Part shown: one piece after another, positions 1 through 6,939 of the stretch
Layout of the letters: each line of letters begins with the position of its first letter
Numbering within the stretch: position 1 is the first letter of the stretch
Assembly: GCA_900770265.1 (NCBI GenBank)
Contig: CAAGJR010000169.1
Location: 1 to 9,114 of the forward strand
Source: an uncultured Acidaminococcus sp.
Lineage (GTDB): Bacteria; Bacillota; Negativicutes; Acidaminococcales; Acidaminococcaceae
Reading direction: 5' to 3'
DNA: 9,114 bases
Made by a program: the position numbers and the translations under genes
Notes under the pieces: generated by a model
Told to the model about the DNA's origin: nothing
Seen by the model: only the letters and a program-made list of their open reading frames with translations
Database searches by the model: none

Positions 1-705
1 GGCTGCTGCTTCGTGGTTGAACACCTTGATGACCTTGCTGCCGTTGATGTTTTCTTCCATGAACCCTTCGCAGTCGGCCAGGGTGTGCTGCTGCTTCAGG
101 AAATAGGCAGCGCTGCGGCCCCCCACCTTCCGGGTGATGACGATGGACCACAACGAGCCGCCGATGACCACCAGGCTCATCCACAGGCTGTAATACAGCA
201 TGATGCCCAACAGCACCACCAGGGAAACGGCGGTGACGCACAGCTGGGGAAAGGCCTGGGAAATCAGCTGCCGCATGGCTTCCACGTCGTTGGTGTAATA
301 GCTCATCAGATCGCCCCGCTGGTGCTGGTCGAAATACCGCAGGGGCAGGGTCTCCATATGGGCGAACAGCTGCTTCCGGAACTGGGCCAGACTGCCCTGG
401 TTGAAGAAGGCCAGCATCTGGTTGTAGGCCACGTTGGCGGCCAGGGACACCACGTACAGCAGGGCCAGTACCTGCACATAGCCATAGATGGTGGGCTGGA
501 TGGCTTCCCAGCGCAGGTTCCGGGCCCAGGCCAGTTCCAGGGTGGCCACCACTTTCTGCATGAACACAGCGGGCAGGGCCAGGATGCCGGCGTTGATCAC
601 GATCAGCACCAGGATGGCGGGCAGCAGCCGGGGATAGAAGCCCCACAGGGTGCGGAGGAAGCGCCAGACCAGGGCAGCGGTATGGAGGTTTTTCTTGTCA
701 GCCAT
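1..705 (-). CDS. ABC exporter half-subunit, transmembrane part only (runs off window)
   Basis: This is the N-terminal 235 residues of an ABC transporter of the exporter (MDR-like) type. The visible part is the membrane domain, with hydrophobic segments near residues 26-50, 74-94 and 152-190. It carries typical exporter sequences: the coupling-helix region around residues 122-142 (LPLRYFDQHQRGDLMSYYTN) and the EENINGSKVIKVFNHE stretch at 217-232. No Walker A or signature motif is present because the ATPase domain lies beyond position 1. The ATG at 703-705 has AGGAGG 9 bases upstream and overlaps the end of the preceding subunit gene by 8 bases, so the two are very likely translationally coupled. 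I infer that this is the partner of the degenerate subunit and would carry the consensus Walker B glutamate and switch histidine. The substrate is unknown; drugs, lipids or peptides are all possible. Confidence 0.9.
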   Translation of the reverse strand, partial: MADKKNLHTAALVWRFLRTLWGFYPRLLPAILVLIVINAGILALPAVFMQKVVATLELAWARNLRWEAIQPTIYGYVQVLALLYVVSLAANVAYNQMLAFFNQGSLAQFRKQLFAHMETLPLRYFDQHQRGDLMSYYTNDVEAMRQLISQAFPQLCVTAVSLVVLLGIMLYYSLWMSLVVIGGSLWSIVITRKVGGRSAAYFLKQQHTLADCEGFMEENINGSKVIKVFNHEAAA

Positions 706-2479
706 GGGGTTCGTCCTCCTTTCCGCTCCGGCCGGTGGCATTTTCGGTGAGCAGGTTCTGGGTCCGGGCCATTTCCTGGTAGATGGCATTGGTCCGGAGC
801 AGCTCCTGATGGGTGCCGAAGCCATTGACTCGGCCCTTGTCCAGCACCAGGATCCGGTCGGCGTCCTGCACCGCACTCAGCCGCTGGGCGATGATGAATT
901 TCGTGGTCCCGGGCAGCGCATCCCGGAGCGCGCCCCAGATGGAGGCATTGGTCCGGGTATCCACGGCGGACGTGCTGTCGTCCAGGATCAGGATCTTCGG
1001 CCGTTTCAGCAGGGCCCGGGCGATGCACAGCCGCTGCTTCTGGCCGCCGGACAGGTTGTTGCCCCCCTGCTCGATCCAGGTGTCGTAGCCCTTGGGCAGC
1101 CGGTCGATGAATTCGTCCGCACAGGCCCAGTGGCACACTTCTTCCAGCTGCTGCCGGGTGGCATCGGGGTTGCCCCAGCGCAGGTTATCTGCCACCGTAC
1201 CGGAAAACAGCAGGTTCTTCTGCAGCACCATGGCCACCTGTTCCCGCAGGCTTTCCAGGTCGTAGCGGCGCACATCCACACCGCCCACCAGCACGGCCCC
1301 CGCCGTTACATCGTACAGCCGGGGGATCAGCTGCACCAGGGAGGATTTGCCGCTGCCGGTGCCCCCCACGATGCCGATGGTCTCCCCGGGCGCGATGTCC
1401 AGGTCGATGTCCTGCAGCACCGGTTCCCCCGTACTGCCTTCGTACTGGAACGAAACGTGCCGGAAGGCGACGGACCCATCCTGTACGGTGGTCACTCCAT
1501 CAGGAGGCGACACCAGGGTACTCGTTTCCCGCAGCACCTCCTGCACCCGGTTGATGGATTCTTCCGTAAAGGTCAGCATGACCATGATCATGGACAGCAT
1601 CATCAGGGAGCCCAGGATCTGGAAGCTGTAGGTGAGCAGCGTGGAGAACTGCCCCAGGTCCAGCAACCGTCCCTGGGTGGTCACGATCAGTTTGGAGCCC
1701 TGGGTGAGCAGGAACAGCATGATGCCGTAGATGCAGATCTGCATGAGCGGGTTGTTCAGGGCGATGTACTGCTCGGCCCGGGTGAACAGCTTCTGCACCT
1801 TCGTGGCCACAGTATTGAATTTCTGGATTTCCGTGTCTTCCCGCACAAAGGATTTCACCACCCGGATGCCTTTGATGTCTTCCTCCACCTGGCTGTTCAT
1901 GGCATCGTACTGGGGAAAGCCCTGCTGCAGCAGCGGCACGGAAATGGCCGCCACCTTATACAGCCCGTAGCCCAGGATGGGGATGACCACCAGGAACGCC
2001 ACGGCCATGGGACCGCCCATGTACCAGGCCATAAAAAAAGAGGCCAGCAGATTGAAGGGGGCCCGAAACGCCGTCCGGACCAGCATCATGAAGGCCATCT
2101 GGATGTATTGGATGTCCGTAGTGAGCCGGGTCACCAGGGAAGCCGGAGAAAACCGGTCGATATTGGCAAACGAGAACCTCTGGATCTGGTAAAAGATGTC
2201 CTGGCGCAGGTTCCTGGCAAAACCGCAGGAAGCCTGGGCACAGGTGATACCGGCCAGATAGCCGAAGATCAGGGCAGCGACGGCCATCCAGAACAGGATC
2301 CAGGCATAGTGGAGGATCCGGTCCAGGCCGCAGCCCGCCTTCACTTCGTTCACCAAAAGGGCGATTTCATAGGGGATCAGGGCTTCGAACACCACTTCCC
2401 CCATCACCAGGATCGGTGTCAGGATGGCTGCTTTTTTATATTCCCGCAGGGAATGGAGCAGCAGGAGCCAGGCGTTCAT
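698..2479 (-). CDS. ABC exporter half-subunit with degenerate ATPase site
   Basis: This is a full-length 593-residue exporter half-transporter. The membrane domain spans about residues 15-310 and the ATPase domain about 335-580. The ATPase motifs are Walker A GGTGSGKSS at 372-380, Q-loop glutamine Q420, signature LSGGQ at 476-480, Walker B ILILDD at 496-501, and the switch region IIAQRLS at 529-535. The residue after the Walker B aspartate is Asp501 instead of the catalytic Glu, and the switch His is Gln532. This D/Q pair is the known pattern of the non-catalytic chain in heterodimeric exporters such as TM287/288. The signature is intact, so it can complete the active site formed with the partner's Walker motifs. 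The ATG at 2477-2479 is preceded by GGGAGG 12 bases upstream, and the gene begins 4 bases after its upstream neighbour. It probably forms a heterodimer with the subunit encoded at 1-705. Substrate is not predictable. Confidence 0.95.
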   Translation of the reverse strand: MNAWLLLLHSLREYKKAAILTPILVMGEVVFEALIPYEIALLVNEVKAGCGLDRILHYAWILFWMAVAALIFGYLAGITCAQASCGFARNLRQDIFYQIQRFSFANIDRFSPASLVTRLTTDIQYIQMAFMMLVRTAFRAPFNLLASFFMAWYMGGPMAVAFLVVIPILGYGLYKVAAISVPLLQQGFPQYDAMNSQVEEDIKGIRVVKSFVREDTEIQKFNTVATKVQKLFTRAEQYIALNNPLMQICIYGIMLFLLTQGSKLIVTTQGRLLDLGQFSTLLTYSFQILGSLMMLSMIMVMLTFTEESINRVQEVLRETSTLVSPPDGVTTVQDGSVAFRHVSFQYEGSTGEPVLQDIDLDIAPGETIGIVGGTGSGKSSLVQLIPRLYDVTAGAVLVGGVDVRRYDLESLREQVAMVLQKNLLFSGTVADNLRWGNPDATRQQLEEVCHWACADEFIDRLPKGYDTWIEQGGNNLSGGQKQRLCIARALLKRPKILILDDSTSAVDTRTNASIWGALRDALPGTTKFIIAQRLSAVQDADRILVLDKGRVNGFGTHQELLRTNAIYQEMARTQNLLTENATGRSGKEDEPHG

Positions 2480-2483
2480 AATG

Positions 2484-3548
2484 TTACCGTGCCTCCCGGG
2501 AAGAAAGCTCTGCTGCCGGTACCGTCTGTGCCGCCGCTTTCTTCTGCCCCAGGGCCATCAGGTGCCGGGCCGTGGCCTGCAGCCGTTCATGGGCCTCCTC
2601 CAGGTCGTCCGTATCCAGCACGCTTTTTTCAAAGGGGCAGATGCCGTTTTTCTGCCGGTTCTGGATCATGTCGATTTCGCACTGGGCCGTCACAGGGATG
2701 CCGTGCTTTTCCAGGAATTCCCGGCCACTGCGGCTGAGCATGTACGTGTGGATCTCTTTCACGCCGCCCAACGTGAGCAGCATGGCCGCGGCCTTGCCGA
2801 TGATCTTGTCCACCACGACGGCGTCCTGCAGCAGCTCCGGCTGGTCGGCCAGCAGCTTCAGAAGCGGCATGACGCCCCGGCTGCGGTCGGTGTAGATGAC
2901 ATTGTTATTTTTAATGAGGGCAATGGACTGCCCGTGATGGAGGATCTGCTCCATCTGTTCCCGGATGAGAGTTTCCATGGAATCATTTCCTTTCTGTATG
3001 GTGGCAGCGGCAGCATCAGGTTCCGGCGCAGAGACCGCAGCGGCCGGATGGGACAGGCCCAGCTGACGCAGGATAAGGGGCAGCAGCAGAAGCTGCAGCA
3101 CCGTGCCCGGCACCCCCTGGACCAGGAAGAACAGCAGACTGAGGCTGACGGCTTTGCCCTGCCAGGCCACGAAACAGGCCATGAGACCCGCATGGACCAG
3201 CCGGCCCAGCACCATGGCCCCGATAAGGGAGGTGTACAGGCCTTTGCCCCGCTGCCACAGGGCCCCGGTCGTGAGGCCATACACGCCCAGTTCGCCCACC
3301 ATGGCGGGCAGCATGGGAAAGGCCGGAGGCATGCCCGTGAGCAGGCTGGACAGGATGGGCGTCACCATCCCCACCAGCAGGCCCCCGGCGGGCCCCAGCA
3401 GAAAGCCGCTGAGCAGCACCGTAAAGTGCATGGGCAGCAGGATGTTGCCGGCCAGGCCAAAGGCGTGCCCGGTCACAAAGGGGATCAGGATCCCCAGGGC
3501 CACCAGCAGCCCGGCCCGGGGCAGGTTCAGTCGTTGTGGTTCCTTCAT
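2484..3548 (-). CDS. ECF transporter S component-like membrane protein fused to DUF1893
   Basis: This is a two-part protein of 354 residues. Residues 1-165 are strongly hydrophobic, with about five or six membrane segments. The stretch LLPMHFTVLLSGFLLGPAGG at 37-56, followed by glycine- and proline-rich helices, resembles substrate-binding S components of energy-coupling-factor importers. The vitamin or other substrate cannot be told. Residues about 166-190 form an Ala/Pro-rich linker. Residues 191-354 match the DUF1893 (TM1506) family: RGVMPLL at 224-230, DKIIGKAAAMLL at 247-258, HGIPV near 282-286 and GICPFE at 302-307. As I recall, that family has a cytidine-deaminase-like fold and no assigned reaction. 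I chose ATG 3546-3548 because AGGTGG sits 8 bases upstream; an in-frame GTG at 3558-3560 has no ribosome site. No EcfA or EcfT gene is in the window, so the S component would use a shared energising module. It is the first gene of the ABC exporter operon. Confidence 0.82.
   Translation of the reverse strand: MKEPQRLNLPRAGLLVALGILIPFVTGHAFGLAGNILLPMHFTVLLSGFLLGPAGGLLVGMVTPILSSLLTGMPPAFPMLPAMVGELGVYGLTTGALWQRGKGLYTSLIGAMVLGRLVHAGLMACFVAWQGKAVSLSLLFFLVQGVPGTVLQLLLLPLILRQLGLSHPAAAVSAPEPDAAAATIQKGNDSMETLIREQMEQILHHGQSIALIKNNNVIYTDRSRGVMPLLKLLADQPELLQDAVVVDKIIGKAAAMLLTLGGVKEIHTYMLSRSGREFLEKHGIPVTAQCEIDMIQNRQKNGICPFEKSVLDTDDLEEAHERLQATARHLMALGQKKAAAQTVPAAELSSREAR
2979..2995 (-). promoter_or_regulatory. 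Possible internal ribosome binding site before the DUF1893 domain
   Basis: On the minus strand AGAAAGGA (2988-2995) lies 9 bases before an in-frame ATG at 2976-2978, which is Met191 of the fused protein. This is exactly where the DUF1893 domain begins (METLIREQ). The spacing and purine-rich sequence are as good as those of neighbouring real starts. A separate product of about 164 residues could be made here, or the site may be a relic of two once separate genes. It is seen in sequence only; use in vivo is unproven. Confidence 0.4.
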
Positions 3549-3581
3549 TGTGCTTGCCACCTGTCATATAAAATCAATGTA

Positions 3582-3609
3582 ACTATAGAATACCAGACTA
3601 TTCTTGAAA
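3582..3609 (-). promoter_or_regulatory. Possible promoter of the S component/ABC exporter operon
   Basis: On the minus strand TTTCAA (3604-3609) and TATAGT (3582-3587) are separated by 16 bases, about 35 bases upstream of the chosen ATG. The -10 matches consensus at five of six positions; the -35 is weak. The surrounding 60 bases are AT-rich compared with the genes. It is the best candidate in this short gap, not a sure call. Confidence 0.33.
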
Positions 3610-3620
3610 TGTCTGTGAAA

Positions 3621-3672
3621 GAACCCACCACCAGCCATGCGGCTGGTCCCCCGCCCTTGAAAAGGGCGGATA
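3621..3672 (+). repeat. Two-hairpin repeat, copy A
   Basis: This copy reads GAACCCACC, then stem 1 ACCAGCC-ATGC-GGCTGGT (7 bp), a CCC linker, then stem 2 CCGCCCTT-GAA-AAGGGCGG (8 bp, 3-base loop), then AT. It shares the ACCC..CCACC lead, the GGT-CCC junction and the 8-bp second stem with the copies at 3781-3837, 4541-4590 and 4662-4710. With the copy at 3781-3837 it forms an inverted pair whose lead ends face outward. It may be a REP- or MITE-type palindromic element. It lies downstream of comF on that gene's strand and upstream of the left operon. Confidence 0.8.
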
Positions 3673-3780
3673 TCCTTGTTATCGATTGTTTATCGTTTCT
3701 GGTCAATAGATTCATCATAAAGTTACAATCGCCTTAAACAACCCTATACAGTAAGCAACGCAGCAGTCCGTTTCACGATT
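3673..3780. other. AT-rich spacer between repeat copies A and B
   Basis: This 108-base stretch is clearly more AT-rich than the flanking genes and has no convincing open reading frame or strong promoter. It is enclosed by inverted repeat arms, so together 3621-3837 has the look of a small non-coding element (about 217 bp). I did not see a target-site duplication: the bases just outside are AAA on the left and TGA on the right. Confidence 0.5.
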
Positions 3781-3837
3781 ATCCGCCCTTTCCAAGGGCG
3801 GGGGACCGTTGCGCGTCAGCGCAAGGGTGGTGGGTTC
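3781..3837 (-). repeat. Two-hairpin repeat, copy B
   Basis: On the minus strand the copy begins GAACCCACCACC, then stem 1 TTGCGC-TGAC-GCGCAA flanked by pairing ACC/GGT with one C/C mismatch, a CCC linker, and stem 2 CCGCCCTT-GGA-AAGGGCGG. The lead and stem 2 are nearly identical to copy A, while stem 1 has a completely different yet still self-complementary sequence. Its outer end is 6 bases past the comF stop codon, so the hairpins would form in the comF 3' untranslated region. No T tract follows, so it is not a standard terminator. Confidence 0.8.
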
Positions 3838-3843
3838 TGATTC

Positions 3844-4518
3844 TCAATTGCTGCTGGCGAGAGCCAGGCCGTACACCTTTTTCACCCCGCCCTGTTTCAG
3901 CACTTTCGCCGCTTCTTCCAGGGTGGCGCCGGTGGTGCAGATGTCGTCGCACAGGAGCACGATGTCGGGCAGCGCTGCCCCGGGCACCAGGCCGAAGCAG
4001 CCCTGGATGTTCTCCTTCCGTTCCGTGGGACTCAGGCTGAACTGGGGCCGGCTGGTCCGCACCCGCTGCAGCAACGGTTCCCAACGGTAGCCGTTCTTCT
4101 GGGCCCAGGGGCGGAAGATTTCCTCGGGCACATCATAGCCCCGCTTTTTCCGCCGGGCCGGATCCGTGGGAATGGCCGTCACGGAAAGCGCCACGTCCGC
4201 CGGCAGCTGCCACCGGAACCGTCCCTCCCGGGCCACGCCCTCCTGCCACTCTCGGGCCAGCCGGGGCAGCAGGTCCTCCCGTTTTTCGAACTTGGCCTTG
4301 TGCAGGGCCTCCTGGATGGCCCCGGCATAGTCGAACAAAAAGAAAAGCCCGTCCAGGTGGGGACACCCCAGGCTGCCCGGATGGAAGGGCCGGGGATGGT
4401 ACACCCCGTCCCGGCACCGGTCGCACAGAGCCAGCGGCCCCGGCACCCCCTCCCCGCACCCCGGGCAGGTGTGGGGGTAGAACAGGTCGGAGAGCAGGGA
4501 TAACAGGGTAGATAACAT
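3844..4518 (-). CDS. comF: ComF family phosphoribosyltransferase-like protein
   Basis: This 224-residue protein has the usual ComF length and layout. An N-terminal zinc-finger-like set of cysteines, CPGC at 18-21 and CDRC at 32-35, is followed by a phosphoribosyltransferase fold with the PRPP-binding loop IVLLCDDICTTGATL at 186-200. The basic RRKKRGYD at 122-129 and ERKENIQGCF at 166-175 correspond to conserved ComF blocks. In naturally transformable bacteria ComF helps internalise and process single-stranded DNA in the cytoplasm, working with the ComFA helicase and DprA. Its exact reaction, if any, is unknown, and it also occurs in species not known to be competent. The ATG at 4516-4518 has GGAGG 6 bases upstream. 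It lies downstream of recD2 on the same strand, a pairing common in Firmicutes, but the 195-base gap is filled with hairpin repeats. No ComFA is in the window. Confidence 0.93.
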   Translation of the reverse strand: MLSTLLSLLSDLFYPHTCPGCGEGVPGPLALCDRCRDGVYHPRPFHPGSLGCPHLDGLFFLFDYAGAIQEALHKAKFEKREDLLPRLAREWQEGVAREGRFRWQLPADVALSVTAIPTDPARRKKRGYDVPEEIFRPWAQKNGYRWEPLLQRVRTSRPQFSLSPTERKENIQGCFGLVPGAALPDIVLLCDDICTTGATLEEAAKVLKQGGVKKVYGLALASSN

Positions 4519-4540
4519 AGCAAACCTCCGATAGCAACCA

Positions 4541-4590
4541 GTCCTCCCCCCGTGGGGGAGGGGGACCGCGCTTGTCGCGGTGGAAGGGTT
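4541..4590 (-). repeat. Two-hairpin repeat, copy C
   Basis: On the minus strand the copy reads ACCCTTCC, stem 1 ACCGCG-ACAAG-CGCGGT, linker CCC, then stem 2 CCTCCCCC-ACG-GGGGGAGG. Both stems differ in sequence from copies A and B, but stem lengths, the 3-base loop of stem 2 and the CCC linker are kept. It sits 22 bases upstream of the comF start codon, so the hairpins would fall in the leader of a recD2-comF transcript. It has the same orientation as copy B on the other side of comF. Confidence 0.75.
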
Positions 4591-4661
4591 TGAGGCCGTA
4601 AGGCCGAACCTGCAAGTTCGTTACCCAATTCTCCAACTTATGGTATCGGCTATCGCCGATA
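4591..4661. repeat. Cluster of three short hairpins between repeat copies C and D
   Basis: Within 71 bases there are three inverted repeats: GGCC-GTAA-GGCC at 4594-4605, GAAC-CTGCAA-GTTC at 4606-4619, and a perfect 7-bp stem TATCGGC-TATC-GCCGATA at 4644-4661. With the stems of copies C and D they make a nearly continuous chain of hairpins from 4542 to 4709. No protein-coding gene is supported here. Confidence 0.55.
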
Positions 4662-4710
4662 ACCCCACCACCAGCCTAACGGCTGGTCCCCCGCCCCCAC
4701 AGGGGGCGGA
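4662..4710 (+). repeat. Two-hairpin repeat, copy D
   Basis: The copy reads ACCCC, then stem 1 ACCAGCC-TAAC-GGCTGGT (same stem as copy A with a different loop), linker CCC, then stem 2 CCGCCCCC-ACA-GGGGGCGG. Stem 2 differs from copy A at two base pairs, both compensated. It ends 3 bases before the recD2 stop codon, so it forms the immediate 3' end of the recD2 message. There is no T tract. Confidence 0.78.
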
Positions 4711-4713
4711 CTT

Positions 4714-6876
4714 CTATTCCCGTTTTAACCGTTCTGCCAATAAGCTGTACCGTTTCCTTGTCTTGTCGTTTTCCACGGCCGTGCGCATGGCCCGTTTGCT
4801 GCCGGCCAGGTGCACCTGTTTTTTTGCCCGGGTAATGGCCGTGTAGAACAGGTTCCGCTGCAGCAGGATGTAATGGCTGGGCACCAGGGGCATGATCACC
4901 GTGGCGTATTCGCTGCCCTGGGATTTGTGCACACTCATGGCATAGGCCAGCCGCAGGTCCGCCACCTCGGCCCCTTCGTACGTCACGTTCTCCCCTTCCG
5001 GCCGGTCCGGGAAGTCCACGGTCACATAGGCGCCCTGCACCCGAATCACCCGGCCGATGTCCCCGTTGAACACGTTCTTTTCGTAGTTGTTCCGGGTCTG
5101 CATCACCTTGTCCCCTTCCCGCAGGGTCAAAAAGCTGTTCCGGAACTCGGCCTTGTCCGGGGCCGGCGGGTTCATCCGGGCCTGCAGCAGGGTGTTCAGG
5201 TTCTCCACCCCGCACAGGTTCTTGTGCATGGGGGTCAGCACCTGCACGCTTTCCAGGGGGGCCTCCGCCGACAGGCGGGCATACAGGTCCACCACATAGT
5301 GCATGGTCTCTTCTTCCGAGCTGCACTCCTTAAAGGTAAAGTCCTTCTCCCCTTCCCATTCGGGCATCAATCCCTGGTTGATCCGGTGGGCGTTGCGCAC
5401 GATGGGGCTCTGCTCCGCCTGGCGGAACACGTTTTCCAGGCGCACCACAGGCATGGTACCGCTGCGGATGATGTCCTGCAGCACATTGCCAGGGCCCACG
5501 CTGGGCAGCTGGTCCACGTCCCCCACCAGGATCAGCCGGCAGCCCAGGGGCAGGGCTTTCAATAAATTGTACATGAGCACGATATCCAGCATGGACGCTT
5601 CGTCCACGATCACCGCGTCAGCCTCCAGAGGGTTGTCCTCGTTGCGACCCCACACCGCATCCCCTTCGTCCCCGCTGGGGGTATATTCCAGCAGCCGGTG
5701 CACGGTCTGGGCCGGTTTACCGGCGCTTTCCGCCAGCCGCTTCGCCGCCCGTCCCGTAGGCGCCGCCAGCAAAATCTTGCACCCGGCCTGTTCCATCACG
5801 GACAGGATGCCCTTCACCACGGTGGTCTTCCCGGTACCGGGACCACCGGTAAGCACGAACACCCCATGATCCACGGAGGCCTTCACCGCTTCCGCCTGTT
5901 CCGGGGCCAATTTGATCCGCTCGTCCTGTTCCCATTCCCGGATGATTTTCTGGTAGTCCACCTTCCACAGCTGGTTCACGTTGTCCCGCAGGGCCAGCAG
6001 CCGGTGGGCCACCCCTTTCTCCGCCCGGTACAGGTATTCGGGGTACACGCACAGACGGTCCCCCACGTCCTCCGTCCGCAGCATATTGTCCTTCAATAAC
6101 TGCTGGAACACCTGGCTTACCTCCATGGGGTCCACCTGCAGCACCTTGGCCGCCATGGTCACCAGCCATCGGTCGGGCACGCAGGTATGGCCCTGGCCGG
6201 CCCCCTGGAGCAGGGTGAAATGGATGCCTGCCCGGATCCGGTCTTCCGACAGTTCATCGAACCCCAGGTTCCGGGCCAGGGCGTCCGCCGTACGGAAGCC
6301 GATACCGTCCACATCCTCGGCCAGACAGTAGGGATTGTTGCTGATACGGGTCACGGCCGTATTGCCGTACAGGGCCTGGATTCTGGGGGCGTAGTTGCCG
6401 CTGATGCCGTGGCTTTCCAGAAAGAACACCAGCTCCCGGGTATCCCGCAGTTCCCCGTAGGAGGCCACGATGTCCTCGGCCTTCTTCCTGCCGATGCCAT
6501 GGACTTCCTGCAGCCGTTCCGGGGTCTTTTCCAGCACCTCCAGGGTCTTGTCGCCGAACAGGTCCACGATGCGCTGGGCCATGGCCAGGCCTACGCCCTT
6601 TAACACGCCGCTGCCCAGCATCTTCACCAGGGCCTCCTCCCCTTTGGGCTGGATGGCTTCCCAGCTGGCCGCCTGAAACTGGTGGCCGAACCGGGGATGC
6701 TCGCCCCACTGGCCGCTGAGCCGCACCTGCTCGCCGGCAAAGGGAGCCTGGCCCTTGTACACCACGGAGAAGGTGCCGCTTTCCGGGTTCTCTCCCCGGA
6801 AGACACAGAAGGTTCCGGAAGGTGCCTGGAACACGATATTTTTTACGGTGATTTCTATGGAAACTGCCTCGGACAT
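4714..6876 (-). CDS. recD2: RecD2-type SF1B DNA helicase
   Basis: This is an ATP-dependent 5'-3' DNA helicase of the RecD2 (RecD-like, YrrC) family, which acts without RecBC in repair and replication-fork maintenance. The 720-residue product begins with an OB-like domain (about 1-75). Helix-hairpin-helix segments follow near residues 87-108 and 122-140 (VHGIGRKKAEDIV). The helicase motifs are Walker A GGPGTGKTT at 344-352, motif Ia APTGRAAKRL near 371-381, Walker B VDEASMLD at 424-431, motif III VGDVDQLPSVGPGN at 451-464, motif IV ENVFRQ near 481-486, AMSVHKSQGSEY at 646-657 and the last motif NLFYTAITRAKK at 675-686. All catalytic residues appear intact. I chose ATG 6874-6876 because GGGAG lies 8 bases upstream. 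A longer reading from 6930 would start upstream of the likely -10 box and adds an unconserved 18 residues. comF follows. Confidence 0.96.
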   Translation of the reverse strand: MSEAVSIEITVKNIVFQAPSGTFCVFRGENPESGTFSVVYKGQAPFAGEQVRLSGQWGEHPRFGHQFQAASWEAIQPKGEEALVKMLGSGVLKGVGLAMAQRIVDLFGDKTLEVLEKTPERLQEVHGIGRKKAEDIVASYGELRDTRELVFFLESHGISGNYAPRIQALYGNTAVTRISNNPYCLAEDVDGIGFRTADALARNLGFDELSEDRIRAGIHFTLLQGAGQGHTCVPDRWLVTMAAKVLQVDPMEVSQVFQQLLKDNMLRTEDVGDRLCVYPEYLYRAEKGVAHRLLALRDNVNQLWKVDYQKIIREWEQDERIKLAPEQAEAVKASVDHGVFVLTGGPGTGKTTVVKGILSVMEQAGCKILLAAPTGRAAKRLAESAGKPAQTVHRLLEYTPSGDEGDAVWGRNEDNPLEADAVIVDEASMLDIVLMYNLLKALPLGCRLILVGDVDQLPSVGPGNVLQDIIRSGTMPVVRLENVFRQAEQSPIVRNAHRINQGLMPEWEGEKDFTFKECSSEEETMHYVVDLYARLSAEAPLESVQVLTPMHKNLCGVENLNTLLQARMNPPAPDKAEFRNSFLTLREGDKVMQTRNNYEKNVFNGDIGRVIRVQGAYVTVDFPDRPEGENVTYEGAEVADLRLAYAMSVHKSQGSEYATVIMPLVPSHYILLQRNLFYTAITRAKKQVHLAGSKRAMRTAVENDKTRKRYSLLAERLKRE

Positions 6877-6910
6877 GGGCCTTTCTCCCTTCTGAACAAA
6901 TGTTCCTTTT

Positions 6911-6939
6911 ATTATAGCATAAATTTTCATTTTTTTTGA
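6911..6939 (-). promoter_or_regulatory. Probable recD2 promoter (extended -10)
   Basis: On the minus strand a perfect TATAAT at 6911-6916 is preceded by TGC, giving the extended -10 TGCTATAAT (6911-6919). A weak -35 TCAAAA falls at 6934-6939 with 17 bases between. Transcription would start near 6904, leaving a leader of about 28 bases that contains the ribosome site for ATG 6874-6876. This supports the shorter recD2 start. The -35 zone overlaps that of the divergent plus-strand promoter. Confidence 0.65.

Noticed and set aside
650..2737. 695-codon open frame on the plus strand
   Set aside because: It lies antisense to the ABC exporter subunit, which has every expected ATPase motif. The plus-strand product is rich in His, Gln, Gly and Pro with no recognisable domain, as expected from the opposite strand of a GC-rich gene.
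2424..3737. 437-codon open frame on the plus strand
   Set aside because: It is antisense to the S component/DUF1893 gene, of low-complexity composition, and runs through the repeat at 3621-3672. No ribosome site or domain supports it.
4496..4510. 15-base match to the core of the I-SceI homing endonuclease site
   Set aside because: The bases encode Leu/Ser-rich codons at the comF N-terminus, both ends of the 18-base site differ, and no intron or endonuclease gene is nearby; taken as coincidence.
4133..4636. 167-codon minus-strand frame overlapping the comF start and repeat C
   Set aside because: It is a Gly/Pro/Arg-rich out-of-frame reading of comF; the comF frame has the zinc-finger cysteines and PRPP loop.
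3621..4710. Integron attC sites flanking a comF cassette
   Set aside because: The palindromes lack the attC core-site layout, no integrase is present, and comF is usually chromosomal beside recD2 in Firmicutes.
6877..6930. Longer recD2 start at ATG 6928-6930
   Set aside because: That ATG lies upstream of the probable -10 box and lacks a good ribosome site, while ATG 6874-6876 has GGGAG at the right distance.
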